A stretch of 64,000 bases of DNA from Devosia equisanguinis (GTDB taxonomy: Bacteria > Pseudomonadota > Alphaproteobacteria > Rhizobiales > Devosiaceae): assembly GCF_900631955.1 (NCBI RefSeq), contig NZ_UZWD01000018.1, positions 62,001 to 126,000 on the forward strand. Reading direction: 5' to 3'. The stretch's first letter is position 1; every line of letters starts with the position of its first letter. Below the pieces are notes generated by a model. That model did no database searches, was not told the DNA's origin, and worked only from the letters and a program-made list of their open reading frames with translations. The position numbers and the translations under genes are program-made. Of this stretch, positions 7,949 to 16,803 are shown piece after piece.

Positions 7949-9670
7949 CTATTCGGAGGCGGTCTTTTCGGTGAGGCCTTCGGCCAGCTTGGCTTCGGCC
8001 CGATCGCGTACATGACCGCCTTCGGTATCCATGGCCTTGGCGATCTGCCACTGGAAGCCGGCCTCGAGCTTGCGCCCGGCCTCCCAATAGACATCGCCGA
8101 GATGGTCGTTGATCTCGGGATCGTTGGGGCGAAGCATGACAGCGCGTTCGAGGGTTTCGACGGCGTCGTCGAGGCGGCCGAGCTTGTAGAAGGCCCAGCC
8201 GAGCGAATCGACGATGTAGCCGTCGCGCGGCTGCATCTCGACCGCCTTCTCGATCATTTCCAGCGCCCTCTCCAGGTGCATGTCCTGGTCGATCCAGCTG
8301 TAGCCGAGATAGTTCAGCACCTGCGGCTGTTCCGGATTGAGCTCCAGCGCCTTGAGGAAATCCGCCTCGGCCTTGGGCCATTCCTTGGCGCGCTCATAGG
8401 CAATGGCGCGCACATAGTAATAGCGCCAGTCGGCCGGAGCGTCGCCGCCGGTCAGCTCGATGGCGTGGCTATAGGCGGCAGCGGCGTCGAGATATTGCTC
8501 GTCATAGCGCAGCAGATCGCCCAGCGCCGAAACCGCGTCCAGATCGTCGGGATTGGTGGCGACGATATTGCGCAGGCGGCGCAGGGCTTCGGAGCGATTG
8601 CCGATGGCATCGAGGTTTTGCGCGATGCGCACCACGGCCGCCGGCTTCATCGGTGAATTGGCGGGAACCGCATCATAGATGCGGTTGGCGGCCTCGTGCT
8701 GGCCGGCATTGTCGAGCAGTTGGGCCGCGGTGAGCGGAATGACGTCGGAGCTCGGATTGAGGTAGTTGGCCAGGCGCAGGAATACCAGCGCCAGATCGGA
8801 ACTGCCATCGCGGGCCAGTGCGGCGCCGATGCCCTGATACATCTCTGCCGCGCCGATCTGCGCATTGGCGACGAAGACGCCGGGGCGCTTGCCGCTGGCA
8901 ATCGTGGCCTTGACCGCCGTCAGCTCGGGATGGCTGAGCCCCTGGGCTTCGAACTCGTTGATCACATCGAGCGCCGCATCGAACTGGCCGTCATTGGCCA
9001 GCATGCGCGCATAGATTTCGACGACGCGGGGCACATAGGGTTCGACATCATAGGCTTTTTCGGCCAGTTCCAGCGCCTTGGCCTTGTTACCCGAGGCCTC
9101 GGCCATCAGCGTGCGATGGAAAACCAGAAAATCTTCGAGGCCGCGCTGCCCGAGCTTGGCGAGCAGTTGCTCGGCCTCTTCGCCGCGGCCATCGCCCACC
9201 AGGGCCCAGGCCCGCAGAATGCCGGCGGTGATGCCGCTGAACGTATCCTGAGGAACCTGCGCCAGAGCGCGTTCGGCGGCGCCATAGCGACGCTCCTTGA
9301 GAGCGACGCTGGCCTGCACCAGCTCCGCCAGTTCATTGCCCTTCTGCAGATCAAGCAGATGCTTGGCCATTTCCGCGGCCTGCGGAATTTGTCCATCGGC
9401 GGCGGCGGCGAAGAAGGCGCGCTCGGCCAGAATGGGATTGTCCCAATCGCCCTGCACGGCCTGACCGAAATAGCGCGCGGCTTCGTCGGTGCGCAGGTCT
9501 TTCATCGCCTCCTGGCCGGCAATGAACGAACCCGAAATGCTGGGGCGCAGGAGCTTCAGGAAGTCGAGGGCTCCGGTTGGCGCGGTTTCGGCCATGGTGG
9601 GCAGGCTGAATGCCGACAGCATCAGAGCCAAGGCAAATGGGCGCGCCAGTCGGTTCTTGAGCAGGATCAC
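7949..9670 (-). CDS. TPR-repeat protein with signal peptide
   Basis: 573 aa from GTG 9670, chosen because GGGAGA lies about ten bases upstream and the product then starts with a good signal peptide (LLKNRLARPFALALMLSAF, cleavage after MAETA-type region). The frame is open to an ATG at 9754. The rest is helical tetratricopeptide repeats, clearest in the C-terminal third (NPEQPQVLNYLGYSWIDQ, ALEMIEKAVEMQPRDGYIVD, AVETLERAVMLRPNDPEIND). Secreted TPR proteins act as scaffolds in envelope complexes; the partner is unknown. It is immediately upstream of ispE, an arrangement common in Hyphomicrobiales. Confidence 0.88.
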   Translation of the reverse strand: MILLKNRLARPFALALMLSAFSLPTMAETAPTGALDFLKLLRPSISGSFIAGQEAMKDLRTDEAARYFGQAVQGDWDNPILAERAFFAAAADGQIPQAAEMAKHLLDLQKGNELAELVQASVALKERRYGAAERALAQVPQDTFSGITAGILRAWALVGDGRGEEAEQLLAKLGQRGLEDFLVFHRTLMAEASGNKAKALELAEKAYDVEPYVPRVVEIYARMLANDGQFDAALDVINEFEAQGLSHPELTAVKATIASGKRPGVFVANAQIGAAEMYQGIGAALARDGSSDLALVFLRLANYLNPSSDVIPLTAAQLLDNAGQHEAANRIYDAVPANSPMKPAAVVRIAQNLDAIGNRSEALRRLRNIVATNPDDLDAVSALGDLLRYDEQYLDAAAAYSHAIELTGGDAPADWRYYYVRAIAYERAKEWPKAEADFLKALELNPEQPQVLNYLGYSWIDQDMHLERALEMIEKAVEMQPRDGYIVDSLGWAFYKLGRLDDAVETLERAVMLRPNDPEINDHLGDVYWEAGRKLEAGFQWQIAKAMDTEGGHVRDRAEAKLAEGLTEKTASE

Positions 9671-9766
9671 GTTACTGAAGTCTCCCTGTGCCGAGTACGG
9701 CAGGATTTGGCGGCAAAGATTGTCCGTTTTGCGACTGCGCCGCAAGATCGGCAAGACAAGTGCCGG

Positions 9767-11413
9767 TCACATTCCGCTGTAGTTGGGACCGCTGCCGCCT
9801 TCGGGCGGGACCCAGGTGATGTTTTGCGCCGGGTCCTTGATATCGCAGGTCTTGCAGTGGACGCAGTTGGCGGCCTGGATTCGGAACACCGGCGCCCCGC
9901 CTTCCTCGGCCAGTTCATAGACACCGGCGGGACAATAAAGCGGAGCTGGCTCTCCATAGACGGGCAGATTGTCACGCACCGGCACGGCGGGATCGGCCAG
10001 GCGAAGATGCACCGGCTGGTCTTCATCGTGAGAAAGATTGGCCAGGAAAACCGAGGAGGCGCGGTCGAAACGCGTGGTGCCGTCCGGGCGCTCATAGACG
10101 CGGCCCTGCACCTGATCGCGGCGCTTCAAACCGACATGGTCGGGCTTGCGGTGATGCAGGGTGCCCAGCAAGGACCGGCCAAAAATGGCCGAGGTCCACA
10201 GATCGGTGCCGATGGCGAGGCTGCCTGCGATGGTTCCCAGGCGGGACCAGAGCGGCTTGGCGTTGCGCACACCCTTGAGCTCGCGCTCGATGCCGGTCTG
10301 CATGATGCGATGGGCGAAATCGTCGATCACATCGTGTTGACGACCGGCGGCTATGGCTTCGCCCACCGCATCGGCGGCGCCGATGCCCGAGAGGATGGCG
10401 TTGTGGATTGCCTTGAGGCGCGGCGCGTTCATGAAGCCGGCCGAGCAGCCGATCAGCCCGCCACCGGCAAAGGCCAGGGTGGGAATGGACTGCCAACCGC
10501 CAGCGGTGACCACGCGCGCGCCATAGGACAGGCGCGTCGCGCCTTCCAGCAATGGCGCGATGGACTTGTGGGTCTTGAAGCGCTGAAATTCGTCGAAGGG
10601 GGAAAGGGTGGGATCGGCATAATCGAGATAGGTGACAAGGCCGAGATAGAGTTTTCGGTCCTCTGCATGATAGGCGAAGCCGCCGCCGGCGGTGGCATTG
10701 TCGAGTGGAAAGCCGAGATAGTGATCGACGCGGCCGGGCTGGTGCAGCGCCGCTGGGATTTCCCACACTTCCTTGATGCCGAGACCATATTTTTGCGGAT
10801 CGTTGGCCAGCGCGTTATCGGCGATGATGTGCTTGGCCAGCGAACCGCGCGCGCCTTCGGCAATGAGGGTATATTTAGCTTCCAGGGCAATGCCTTCGGC
10901 AAAGCCGGGCTTGGGCTCGCCCCTGGCGTCGCGACCGAGATCGCCGGTGATGACGCCCCTTACGGCAGCCCCCTCCCCGCCCAGCACGTCGACAGCGGCG
11001 GTCATGGGGAAGATGTCGACGCCCAGCTCGGCGGCCTGATCGCCGAGCCACTGCACCAGTCGGCCCAGGCTGACGATCACGGCGCCCGGCGTTTTCATCT
11101 GCGGCGGCACCAGCCCATGGGGGATGGCGAAATCGCCGCCGGCGGTGAGGAAATGGAAGGTGTCGCGGGTAACGGCGGGACCGACCGGCGCACCTTTGAG
11201 CCGCCAGTCGGGAATGAGCGCGTCGAGGCCCACAGGGTCCATAACCGCGCCGGAAATGATATGGCCGCCGATCTCAGCGGATTTTTCCACGACGGTGACG
11301 GCAAGATCGGGATGGCGCTGCTTGAGGCGGATGGCGGCGGAAAGTCCGGCTGGGCCCGCTCCGACGATCAACACATCGGTGGAAAGCGTTTCGCGATTGC
11401 CCGCTTGTGCCAT
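9767..11413 (-). CDS. electron transfer flavoprotein-ubiquinone oxidoreductase
   Basis: 548 aa membrane-associated flavoprotein that passes electrons from reduced ETF (fatty-acid and amino-acid oxidation) to ubiquinone. The FAD-binding motif VLIVGAGPAGLSAAIRL is near the N-terminus, GGHIISGAVMDP follows, and four Cys near the C-terminus (YCPAGVYE, then CVHCKTCDIKDP) form the 4Fe-4S site. The C-terminal WVPPEGGSGPNYSGM is the family hallmark. Start set at ATG 11413 (MAQAGNRETL), just before the FAD domain, with GAGG upstream; ATG 11470 gives 19 more residues without obvious homology. Confidence 0.96.
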   Translation of the reverse strand: MAQAGNRETLSTDVLIVGAGPAGLSAAIRLKQRHPDLAVTVVEKSAEIGGHIISGAVMDPVGLDALIPDWRLKGAPVGPAVTRDTFHFLTAGGDFAIPHGLVPPQMKTPGAVIVSLGRLVQWLGDQAAELGVDIFPMTAAVDVLGGEGAAVRGVITGDLGRDARGEPKPGFAEGIALEAKYTLIAEGARGSLAKHIIADNALANDPQKYGLGIKEVWEIPAALHQPGRVDHYLGFPLDNATAGGGFAYHAEDRKLYLGLVTYLDYADPTLSPFDEFQRFKTHKSIAPLLEGATRLSYGARVVTAGGWQSIPTLAFAGGGLIGCSAGFMNAPRLKAIHNAILSGIGAADAVGEAIAAGRQHDVIDDFAHRIMQTGIERELKGVRNAKPLWSRLGTIAGSLAIGTDLWTSAIFGRSLLGTLHHRKPDHVGLKRRDQVQGRVYERPDGTTRFDRASSVFLANLSHDEDQPVHLRLADPAVPVRDNLPVYGEPAPLYCPAGVYELAEEGGAPVFRIQAANCVHCKTCDIKDPAQNITWVPPEGGSGPNYSGM

Positions 11414-11480
11414 GGGGAAAGCATCCTCAACCTCGGGGCAAGACTGGAGCCCCCGGACGGGGTGTGACATAACGGGCCCG

Positions 11481-12296
11481 ATGTCTCAAGATCGCAGCCT
11501 CGATAACGCCGAACTACTCGCCGTGCTGGACTGGTATCAGTCCGCCGGTGTGGACTTGGCCGTGGGTGAGGCGCCGGTGGACCGGTTTGCCCAGATCGCG
11601 CCGGCGCCGCAGGCGATTGCGCCGCGCCCAGCGCAACCGAGCCAAACCGCCGCTGCGGCGGCGCCGGTGCCTGCCGCGGCGCTGGGCGGGGACCCCAGCG
11701 AGGCACGGCAGCTGGCGGCATCGGCGCAGTCTCTCGAGCAATTGCGCGGCATTCTGGACGGATACAATGGCTGTGGTCTCAAATTCCGCGCCACCCAGCT
11801 GGTGTTTGCCGACGGCAATCCCGAGGCCAAAATCATGCTGATCGGCGAAGCGCCGGGGGCGGAAGAGGACAGACAGGGCAAGCCGTTCGTTGGACGCTCG
11901 GGGCAGCTGCTCGACCGCATGCTGGCGGCGATCGGGCTCGACCGGAGCAAGGTCTATATCGTCAACACCGTGCCATGGCGGCCGCCGGGCAATCGGACGC
12001 CGACGCCGGAAGAAATGGAACTCTGCCTGCCATTCCTCAACCGGCAGGTGGAATTGGTGGCGCCAAGCCTGGTGATGACCTTGGGCGGGCCGGCCATGCA
12101 AACGGTGTTCAAGACCACCAATGGTATCATCAAGATGCGCGGCAAGTGGCAACGGGTCGCCATTGGCGGCCATGAGGTCGACGCCGTGCCGACGCTGCAT
12201 CCGGCTTACCTGCTGCGCAATCCCGCTGCCAAACAGCAGGCCTGGCGGGACCTATTGGGCTTGAAGGTCAAAATGGCGGAACTGGGACTGGGTTGA
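11481..12296 (+). CDS. uracil-DNA glycosylase, family-4-like
   Basis: 271 aa. Motif 1 GEAPG (122-126), the conserved GKPFVGRSGQLLDRM (133-147), VPWRPPGNRTPTP (164-176) and motif 2 HPAYL (240-244) identify a family-4-like uracil-DNA glycosylase that removes uracil from DNA to start base excision repair. The first about 90 residues are an Ala/Pro-rich, probably flexible extension, as in other alphaproteobacterial members. Only two Cys are present (C98 and C182), so the four-Cys iron-sulfur cluster of classical family 4 cannot form as usual. ATG 11481 is the first ATG of the homologous frame; the gene diverges from the ETF-QO gene across about 67 bases. Confidence 0.88.
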   Translation: MSQDRSLDNAELLAVLDWYQSAGVDLAVGEAPVDRFAQIAPAPQAIAPRPAQPSQTAAAAAPVPAAALGGDPSEARQLAASAQSLEQLRGILDGYNGCGLKFRATQLVFADGNPEAKIMLIGEAPGAEEDRQGKPFVGRSGQLLDRMLAAIGLDRSKVYIVNTVPWRPPGNRTPTPEEMELCLPFLNRQVELVAPSLVMTLGGPAMQTVFKTTNGIIKMRGKWQRVAIGGHEVDAVPTLHPAYLLRNPAAKQQAWRDLLGLKVKMAELGLG

Positions 12297-12345
12297 TGGC
12301 GCTCCCCCGGCGCTCTATATTTGGCGCTTGGATGGAGTATTGGCC

Positions 12346-12579
12346 ATGCCGAATACAGCCAGAACTTATACAGCCGAAGAAGAAGCAGAAATGCGAGCTG
12401 CGGGATTGCGGCCGGTGACGATTTGGGTGCCGGATTTCGATTCACCCGAGTTCAAGGAGAGGTGTGCGCAAGAAGCCCGCCTTCTCGCTCGGGCCGACGC
12501 TGAAGACCCAACGATCGACAGCTTTCTCGACGCTGCCAACCAGGAATTGGCAGAGTATCTAGACCAGTTGGAAAAGTGA
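12346..12579 (+). CDS. antitoxin MazE family protein (DUF3018)
   Basis: 77 aa, acidic. MRAAGLRPVTIWVPDFDSPEF is the DUF3018 signature (R-x-x-G-L-R-P-V-x-I-W-V-P-D). DUF3018 proteins are the antitoxins of a MazF-like toxin, and the toxin gene begins inside this gene's stop codon. The C-terminal acidic helix (DSFLDAANQELAEYLDQLEK) would be the toxin-wrapping part. Start at ATG 12346; the frame extends to ATG 12328 without better support. Confidence 0.87.
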   Translation: MPNTARTYTAEEEAEMRAAGLRPVTIWVPDFDSPEFKERCAQEARLLARADAEDPTIDSFLDAANQELAEYLDQLEK

Positions 12580-12896
12580 AACGCGGCGATATCGTCATCG
12601 TCGCGCTTCCCGGCGATCTGGGCAAACCGCGCCCCGCATTAATTCTGCAATCGGATTTGTTTTCCGAAACAGGCAGCGTTGTCCTGGTTCCGATCACCTC
12701 CACCGTCGTTGAATCAATGATCCGACTTACCGTACAGCCCAAACCCGGCAACGGGCTGCGTGAACTTTCCCAGATCATGACGGATCGCATTACCACCACC
12801 GGCAGAGTAAAGGTGGGACAGGTCATCGGCCGGCTGGACCAGGAGACTATGCAAGAGGTCAGCAAGCGACTGACGCTCTTCCTCGGGCTGGTCTGA
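12576..12896 (+). CDS. MazF/PemK-family toxin endoribonuclease
   Basis: 106 aa. The sequence starts KRGDIVIVALPGDLGKPRPALIL, matching the MazF/PemK fold (R-G-D-I-x-x-x-x-x-P ... G-K-x-R-P-x-x-I-x), with RLTVQPKPGNGLRELSQIMTDRI further on carrying the conserved S-x-I-M-x-D-x-I segment. Such toxins cleave mRNA at short motifs. The GTG start overlaps the antitoxin stop by four bases (GTGA), which ties toxin translation to that of the antitoxin. All expected fold elements are present, so the toxin looks intact. Confidence 0.9.
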   Translation: MKRGDIVIVALPGDLGKPRPALILQSDLFSETGSVVLVPITSTVVESMIRLTVQPKPGNGLRELSQIMTDRITTTGRVKVGQVIGRLDQETMQEVSKRLTLFLGLV

Positions 12897-12931
12897 TAAA
12901 ATTCAGAGACCGGGCGCAATCGGCCCTCGCA

Positions 12932-12949
12932 AACGCGGAATGCCGCGTT
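12932..12949 (+). other. 7-bp hairpin after the toxin gene
   Basis: AACGCGG-AATG-CCGCGTT forms a perfect stem 36 bases after the mazF stop. The following bases (ATGGTC) contain no T-run, so termination is uncertain. Confidence 0.3.
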
Positions 12950-13005
12950 ATGGTCACGCTTGAGTGATTTGCAACGATTGATCTGCTTACAGACCCGAAA
13001 GCGCC

Positions 13006-14331
13006 ATGGCTTCCGTTATCAAGATTTATGCTCTTTTTCTCGGTTCGGCCCTGCTCATGTTTGGCGGTGGCCTGCAGGGTTTGCTGCTTTCGGTGCGCGG
13101 CGCCGAGGAAGGGTTTTCGCTACTGTCGCTGGGCCTGATCGGTACCGGCTGGTCGGTTGGGTTCGTGGCCGGTTCGCTGTTCGTGCCGCTGATCGTGCGC
13201 AAGGTCGGCCATATCCGTGCCTTTTCGGTCATGGCGGCCATCGGCACCGTCACCATTCTGCTCAATCTGCTGCTGGTCAACGATGTCAGCTGGATCCTGC
13301 TGCGGGCCCTCTCCGGCTTCTGTTTTGCCGGTGCTGCCATGATCGTGGAAAGCTGGCTCAACGAGGTGGCGGATAACAAGAACCGCGGAACGGTGTTTTC
13401 GATCTATGTGACCATCAACATGGCCGCCTCCACCATGGGGCAGCTGGCCATGTCGGTCACAGGCACGGCGGGGTATATTCCTTTTGTTGTCGGCGCCATC
13501 AGCTTTATCTGCGCGGTTCTGCCCACTGCCCTCACCTCCAGCCCGCAGCCGCGGCCATTGCAATCGGCCAAGCTCGATCTCAAGCTGCTCTACAAGACCT
13601 CGCCGGTGGCGGCGATCGCGGCCTTTTCCTGCGGCATGGCCAATGGGGCCTTCGGCACGCTGGCGCCGGTTTACGGCTACGAACAGGGTCTAGATGCCAG
13701 TGGTATCGCGCTGCTTTTTGCCATCGCCGCCATTCTGGGCGCCGTGGCGCAGGTGCCGTTTGGACGGCTTTCCGACCGGATCGACCGCCGTCTGGTCCTC
13801 ATTGGCCTATCCAGCTTCGCCGCGCTCGTCGGAGCGCTGACGGCGATCATCAATCCCGATGCGGGCTGGGCCATGTATGTGTTGTTCGCCGCCTATGGCT
13901 TTGCGGCCAACCCGATCTATGCGGTCGCGGTGGCCCATGCCAACGACTTCGCCAAGGATGGCGAATTTGCCAAGATCGCCGGAGGCATGCTGCTCATTCT
14001 GGGTACGGGCCTGGCCATTGGGCCGGCCGTCGCTTCGATGATCATGGGCGCCTGGAGCCCTGTTGGACTCTTCGTGGTCACCGCCACTTTCCACGGCGCC
14101 CTGGCCGGCACTGCCTATCTGCGCATGCGCGTACGCAAGAGCCCCGACGCTTCGAGCCGCGCGCCGTTCCAGCCAATGAGCGACAAGCAGGCGACGCCGG
14201 AAAGCTTTGCACTCGATCCGCGCGCTGATAGTGATGCCGACGATTTTCCGGTGACGCGCGAAACAGCGGTGCCGGAAGAACTGATCGAAACGGTTGAGGG
14301 CGACGACGATGTTCAAAACGGCAAGATATGA
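13006..14331 (+). CDS. MFS transporter (YcaD-like), function unknown
   Basis: 441 aa with about 12 hydrophobic segments over the first 380 residues and the MFS loop motif GRLSDRIDRRLVLIG between helices 8 and 9. An early motif AGSLFVPLIVRKVGHIRAF lies between helices 2 and 3. A charged C-terminal tail of about 60 residues (rich in Asp and Glu) follows. The resemblance to YcaD-type sugar/drug permeases is by overall pattern; substrate is not known. The end overlaps the start of moaB by 23 bases, so the two are probably co-transcribed and translationally coupled. Confidence 0.85.
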   Translation: MASVIKIYALFLGSALLMFGGGLQGLLLSVRGAEEGFSLLSLGLIGTGWSVGFVAGSLFVPLIVRKVGHIRAFSVMAAIGTVTILLNLLLVNDVSWILLRALSGFCFAGAAMIVESWLNEVADNKNRGTVFSIYVTINMAASTMGQLAMSVTGTAGYIPFVVGAISFICAVLPTALTSSPQPRPLQSAKLDLKLLYKTSPVAAIAAFSCGMANGAFGTLAPVYGYEQGLDASGIALLFAIAAILGAVAQVPFGRLSDRIDRRLVLIGLSSFAALVGALTAIINPDAGWAMYVLFAAYGFAANPIYAVAVAHANDFAKDGEFAKIAGGMLLILGTGLAIGPAVASMIMGAWSPVGLFVVTATFHGALAGTAYLRMRVRKSPDASSRAPFQPMSDKQATPESFALDPRADSDADDFPVTRETAVPEELIETVEGDDDVQNGKI

Positions 14332-14845
14332 AGACCGTGATCTCAAACCCGTATCGATCGCCATCGTCGTGGTCTCAGACACGCGCACGCTGGAAACCGA
14401 CAAGGGCGGAAAACTGCTGCAGTCTCTGCTGGAGGCCGATGGCCACCACTGCGCCAGCCGCCAGGTGGTTCGCGACGACATCCAGTTGATCCGCGCCGCA
14501 GTGCAGGCTCTGGTCGCAGACCCACAGGTGGATGTGGTGCTGACGACGGGCGGCACTGGTTTTACCGGCCGCGACGTGACACCAGAAGCCGTTGAGCCGC
14601 TGTTCGACAAGCGCATGGAAGGCTTCTCGGTGCTGTTCCACCAGTATTCGGCAACCACGGTCGGCACGTCCTCGCTGCAGTCGCGGGCCACGGCCGGTCT
14701 TATCGGTGAGACCTTCGTGTTCTGCCTGCCTGGCTCCAGCGGCGCCTGCCGCGATGCCTGGGAGGGGATATTGAGCCACCAATTGGACTACCGCCACAAG
14801 CCGTGCAATTTCGTTGAGATCATGCCGCGGCTCAGCGAACGGTGA
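14309..14845 (+). CDS. moaB: molybdenum cofactor biosynthesis protein B
   Basis: 178 aa of the MoaB/Mog fold, which adenylylates molybdopterin before metal insertion. The signature TTGGTGFTGRDVTPEA lies near residue 75 and the second motif LPGSSGACRDAWEGIL near residue 142; both line the active site. Start at ATG 14309 (MFKTARYEDRD), inside the preceding transporter gene; a frame start at 14294 is also open. No other moa/moe gene is present in the window. Confidence 0.93.
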   Translation: MFKTARYEDRDLKPVSIAIVVVSDTRTLETDKGGKLLQSLLEADGHHCASRQVVRDDIQLIRAAVQALVADPQVDVVLTTGGTGFTGRDVTPEAVEPLFDKRMEGFSVLFHQYSATTVGTSSLQSRATAGLIGETFVFCLPGSSGACRDAWEGILSHQLDYRHKPCNFVEIMPRLSER

Positions 14846-14949
14846 GGTTTGGCGAACAACGCGTTCGTCAGCGTTCCCTTTAACATTGCAATCAGACTGG
14901 GCATCTTTGCTGAAACGGCGCTGAACCAGCGCCCGACAGGAGATTGACC

Positions 14950-15780
14950 ATGTCCAGAACCGCGACCGCGCCCCTGCAGGTGGGCATGGTGACGCTCAAT
15001 GTGCGTGACCACAACCGGGTGGCCGACTATTACCGGCATCTGCTGGGCCTCGAGAGGATCGGCCAGGATGGCACGACGGTGCAACTGGGCGTGAACGGGC
15101 TGGCCTTGCTGGAATTGCGGGGCAATGCAGCCTTGGTGCAACGCAATCCGCGCTCGGCCGGACTCTTTCATACCGCCTTCCTGATGCCGGATCGGCAAAG
15201 CCTCGGAGTCTGGCTGCGCCACGTCGCCACTGACCGGATCTCGGTGGATGGCGCATCGGACCATCTGGTCAGCGAAGCCGTCTATCTGCACGACCCCGAG
15301 GGCAATGGCATCGAGGTCTATGCCGACCGGCCCCGCGCGCAATGGGATATCGACGGCAAGCAGATAACAATGAGCACCGAACAGCTCGATATTCCCTCGT
15401 TGCTGGATCTGGCGCCTGAAAAGAGCTGGGCCGGGGCGCCGGCCGGACTGATCGTTGGTCATATGCATCTGCAGGTGGGCGACAATGCCATCGCAGAGCC
15501 GTTCTACTCGGGCGTCCTGGGCACCGACATCACGGCGCACTATCCGGGTGCCAGCTTCTATGGTGCGGGCGGCTATCATCACCAGCTGGCGACCAATATC
15601 TGGTCGAGCCGCGGCGCCGGCCCCATCCCGCAGAACCAGACCGGCCTTGTCGGCTTCGAACTTCTGGCCGACGACGACGCGCAGCGCAGCGCCATTCTCG
15701 AGCGGGCGCAATCGAACCAAACCACGATCACCGACCCTTGGGGTCTTGCGATCACCCTCAACGTCGCCAGGGAGAGCTGA
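14950..15780 (+). CDS. two-domain glyoxalase-fold (VOC) protein, catechol-2,3-dioxygenase-like
   Basis: 276 aa with two VOC modules. Module 1 starts MVTLNVRDHNRVADYYRHLLGL and contains LHDPEGNGIEVYADRP; module 2 starts HMHLQVGDNAIAEPFYSGVL. Metal-ligand candidates are clearer in module 2 (H in GHMHLQV, HH in GGYHHQLA, E in GFELLADD). Similar proteins are annotated as CatE-like extradiol dioxygenases, but the reaction here is unknown. The ribosome binding site AGGAGA (14938-14943) sits six bases before ATG 14950. It is four bases upstream of a glutathionyl-hydroquinone reductase gene, which suggests a joint role with aromatic or quinone compounds. Confidence 0.82.
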   Translation: MSRTATAPLQVGMVTLNVRDHNRVADYYRHLLGLERIGQDGTTVQLGVNGLALLELRGNAALVQRNPRSAGLFHTAFLMPDRQSLGVWLRHVATDRISVDGASDHLVSEAVYLHDPEGNGIEVYADRPRAQWDIDGKQITMSTEQLDIPSLLDLAPEKSWAGAPAGLIVGHMHLQVGDNAIAEPFYSGVLGTDITAHYPGASFYGAGGYHHQLATNIWSSRGAGPIPQNQTGLVGFELLADDDAQRSAILERAQSNQTTITDPWGLAITLNVARES

Positions 15781-15783
15781 GCC

Positions 15784-16734
15784 ATGCTCGTCAACGGAAA
15801 GTGGAGCGCCAATTGGCAGCCGGTGCAGGCCAAGGACGAAAAGGGTGGTTTCGTGCGCCAGACCTCGAGCTTCCGCAACTGGATCACCCCAGACGGGAGC
15901 ACCGGGCCAACCGGGGAAGGCGGATTTGCTGCCGAAGCAGGACGCTATCATCTCTATGTGGCACTGATCTGCCCCTGGGCCTCCCGCACCATCATCGCGC
16001 GGAAGCTCAAGGGCCTGGAAGACGTCATCTCCATCTCCGTGGTGGAGCCTGAACTGTCCGACCAGGGATGGCGCTTTGCCATGCCGGACCCGATCAACGG
16101 CGCAACCTACATGCACGAGATTTATACCAGGGCCGATCCGCAGATCAGCGGCCGCGCCACCGTGCCGGTGCTGTGGGACAAGCAGCGCAATACCATCGTC
16201 AACAATGAGAGCGCCGACATTCTGCGCATGCTCAATTCGGGCTTTGGCGGCCTGGCTTCCGACGCCTACGATCTCTATCCGGATACACTGCGCACCGAGA
16301 TAGACGCGCTGAACGACTATATCTATCCGCGCCTCAATAACGGGGTGTACCGCGCCGGCTTTGCCACCACGCAACTGGCCTATGACGAGGCTTTCGCCGA
16401 TGTGTTCACGGCACTCGATGCGCTGGAAGAGCGGCTTGCGGGCAAGGCGTACCTGTTGGGGGATGTGCTCACCGAAACCGACATTCGCGCCTTTGTAACG
16501 CTGGTGCGGTTCGACGCGGCCTATTACGGGCTGTTCAAGACCAACCTCAAGCGTATTGCCGACTACCCCAATCTGCAGGCCTATATGCTGCGCGTACTGG
16601 ATATTCCGGGGGTGCGGGAAACGGTGAATATCGACCATATCAAGCGCGGCTATTATTCGATCAAGTCGCTCAATCCCAATGGCATAGTCCCGCGGGGGCC
16701 AGATATTGCCGGGCTCGATAGGGTGGCGCGCTGA
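15784..16734 (+). CDS. glutathionyl-hydroquinone reductase (Xi-class GST, YqjG/EcfG-like)
   Basis: 316 aa. The catalytic Cys lies in LICPWASRTIIARKLKGLE (residue about 61), the Xi-class CPWA motif that removes glutathione from glutathionyl-hydroquinones. A thioredoxin-fold half is followed by an all-helical half (EERLAGKAYLLGDVLTETDI), and the C-terminal HIKRGYYSIKSLNPNGIVP is typical of the class. It acts in the cytosol in quinone detoxification. Three bases separate it from the upstream VOC gene; both are likely one transcript. Confidence 0.92.
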   Translation: MLVNGKWSANWQPVQAKDEKGGFVRQTSSFRNWITPDGSTGPTGEGGFAAEAGRYHLYVALICPWASRTIIARKLKGLEDVISISVVEPELSDQGWRFAMPDPINGATYMHEIYTRADPQISGRATVPVLWDKQRNTIVNNESADILRMLNSGFGGLASDAYDLYPDTLRTEIDALNDYIYPRLNNGVYRAGFATTQLAYDEAFADVFTALDALEERLAGKAYLLGDVLTETDIRAFVTLVRFDAAYYGLFKTNLKRIADYPNLQAYMLRVLDIPGVRETVNIDHIKRGYYSIKSLNPNGIVPRGPDIAGLDRVAR

Positions 16735-16803
16735 TCGGAGCGGGAACAGCTGCGTTCGCGGCTATCCCCACACCGCGCGAGTGGTCGGTCCCGGCGGGAA
16801 CTG

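Noticed and set aside
8696-11467. Open plus-strand frame of 923 codons antisense to the TPR and ETF-QO genes
   Set aside because: It lies opposite two well-supported genes and has no recognisable domain; long antisense frames are expected in G+C-rich coding DNA with strong third-position bias.
14788-16638. Open minus-strand frame of 616 codons antisense to the VOC and hydroquinone-reductase genes
   Set aside because: Mirrors the codon structure of the real genes; no ribosome binding site and no domain pattern.
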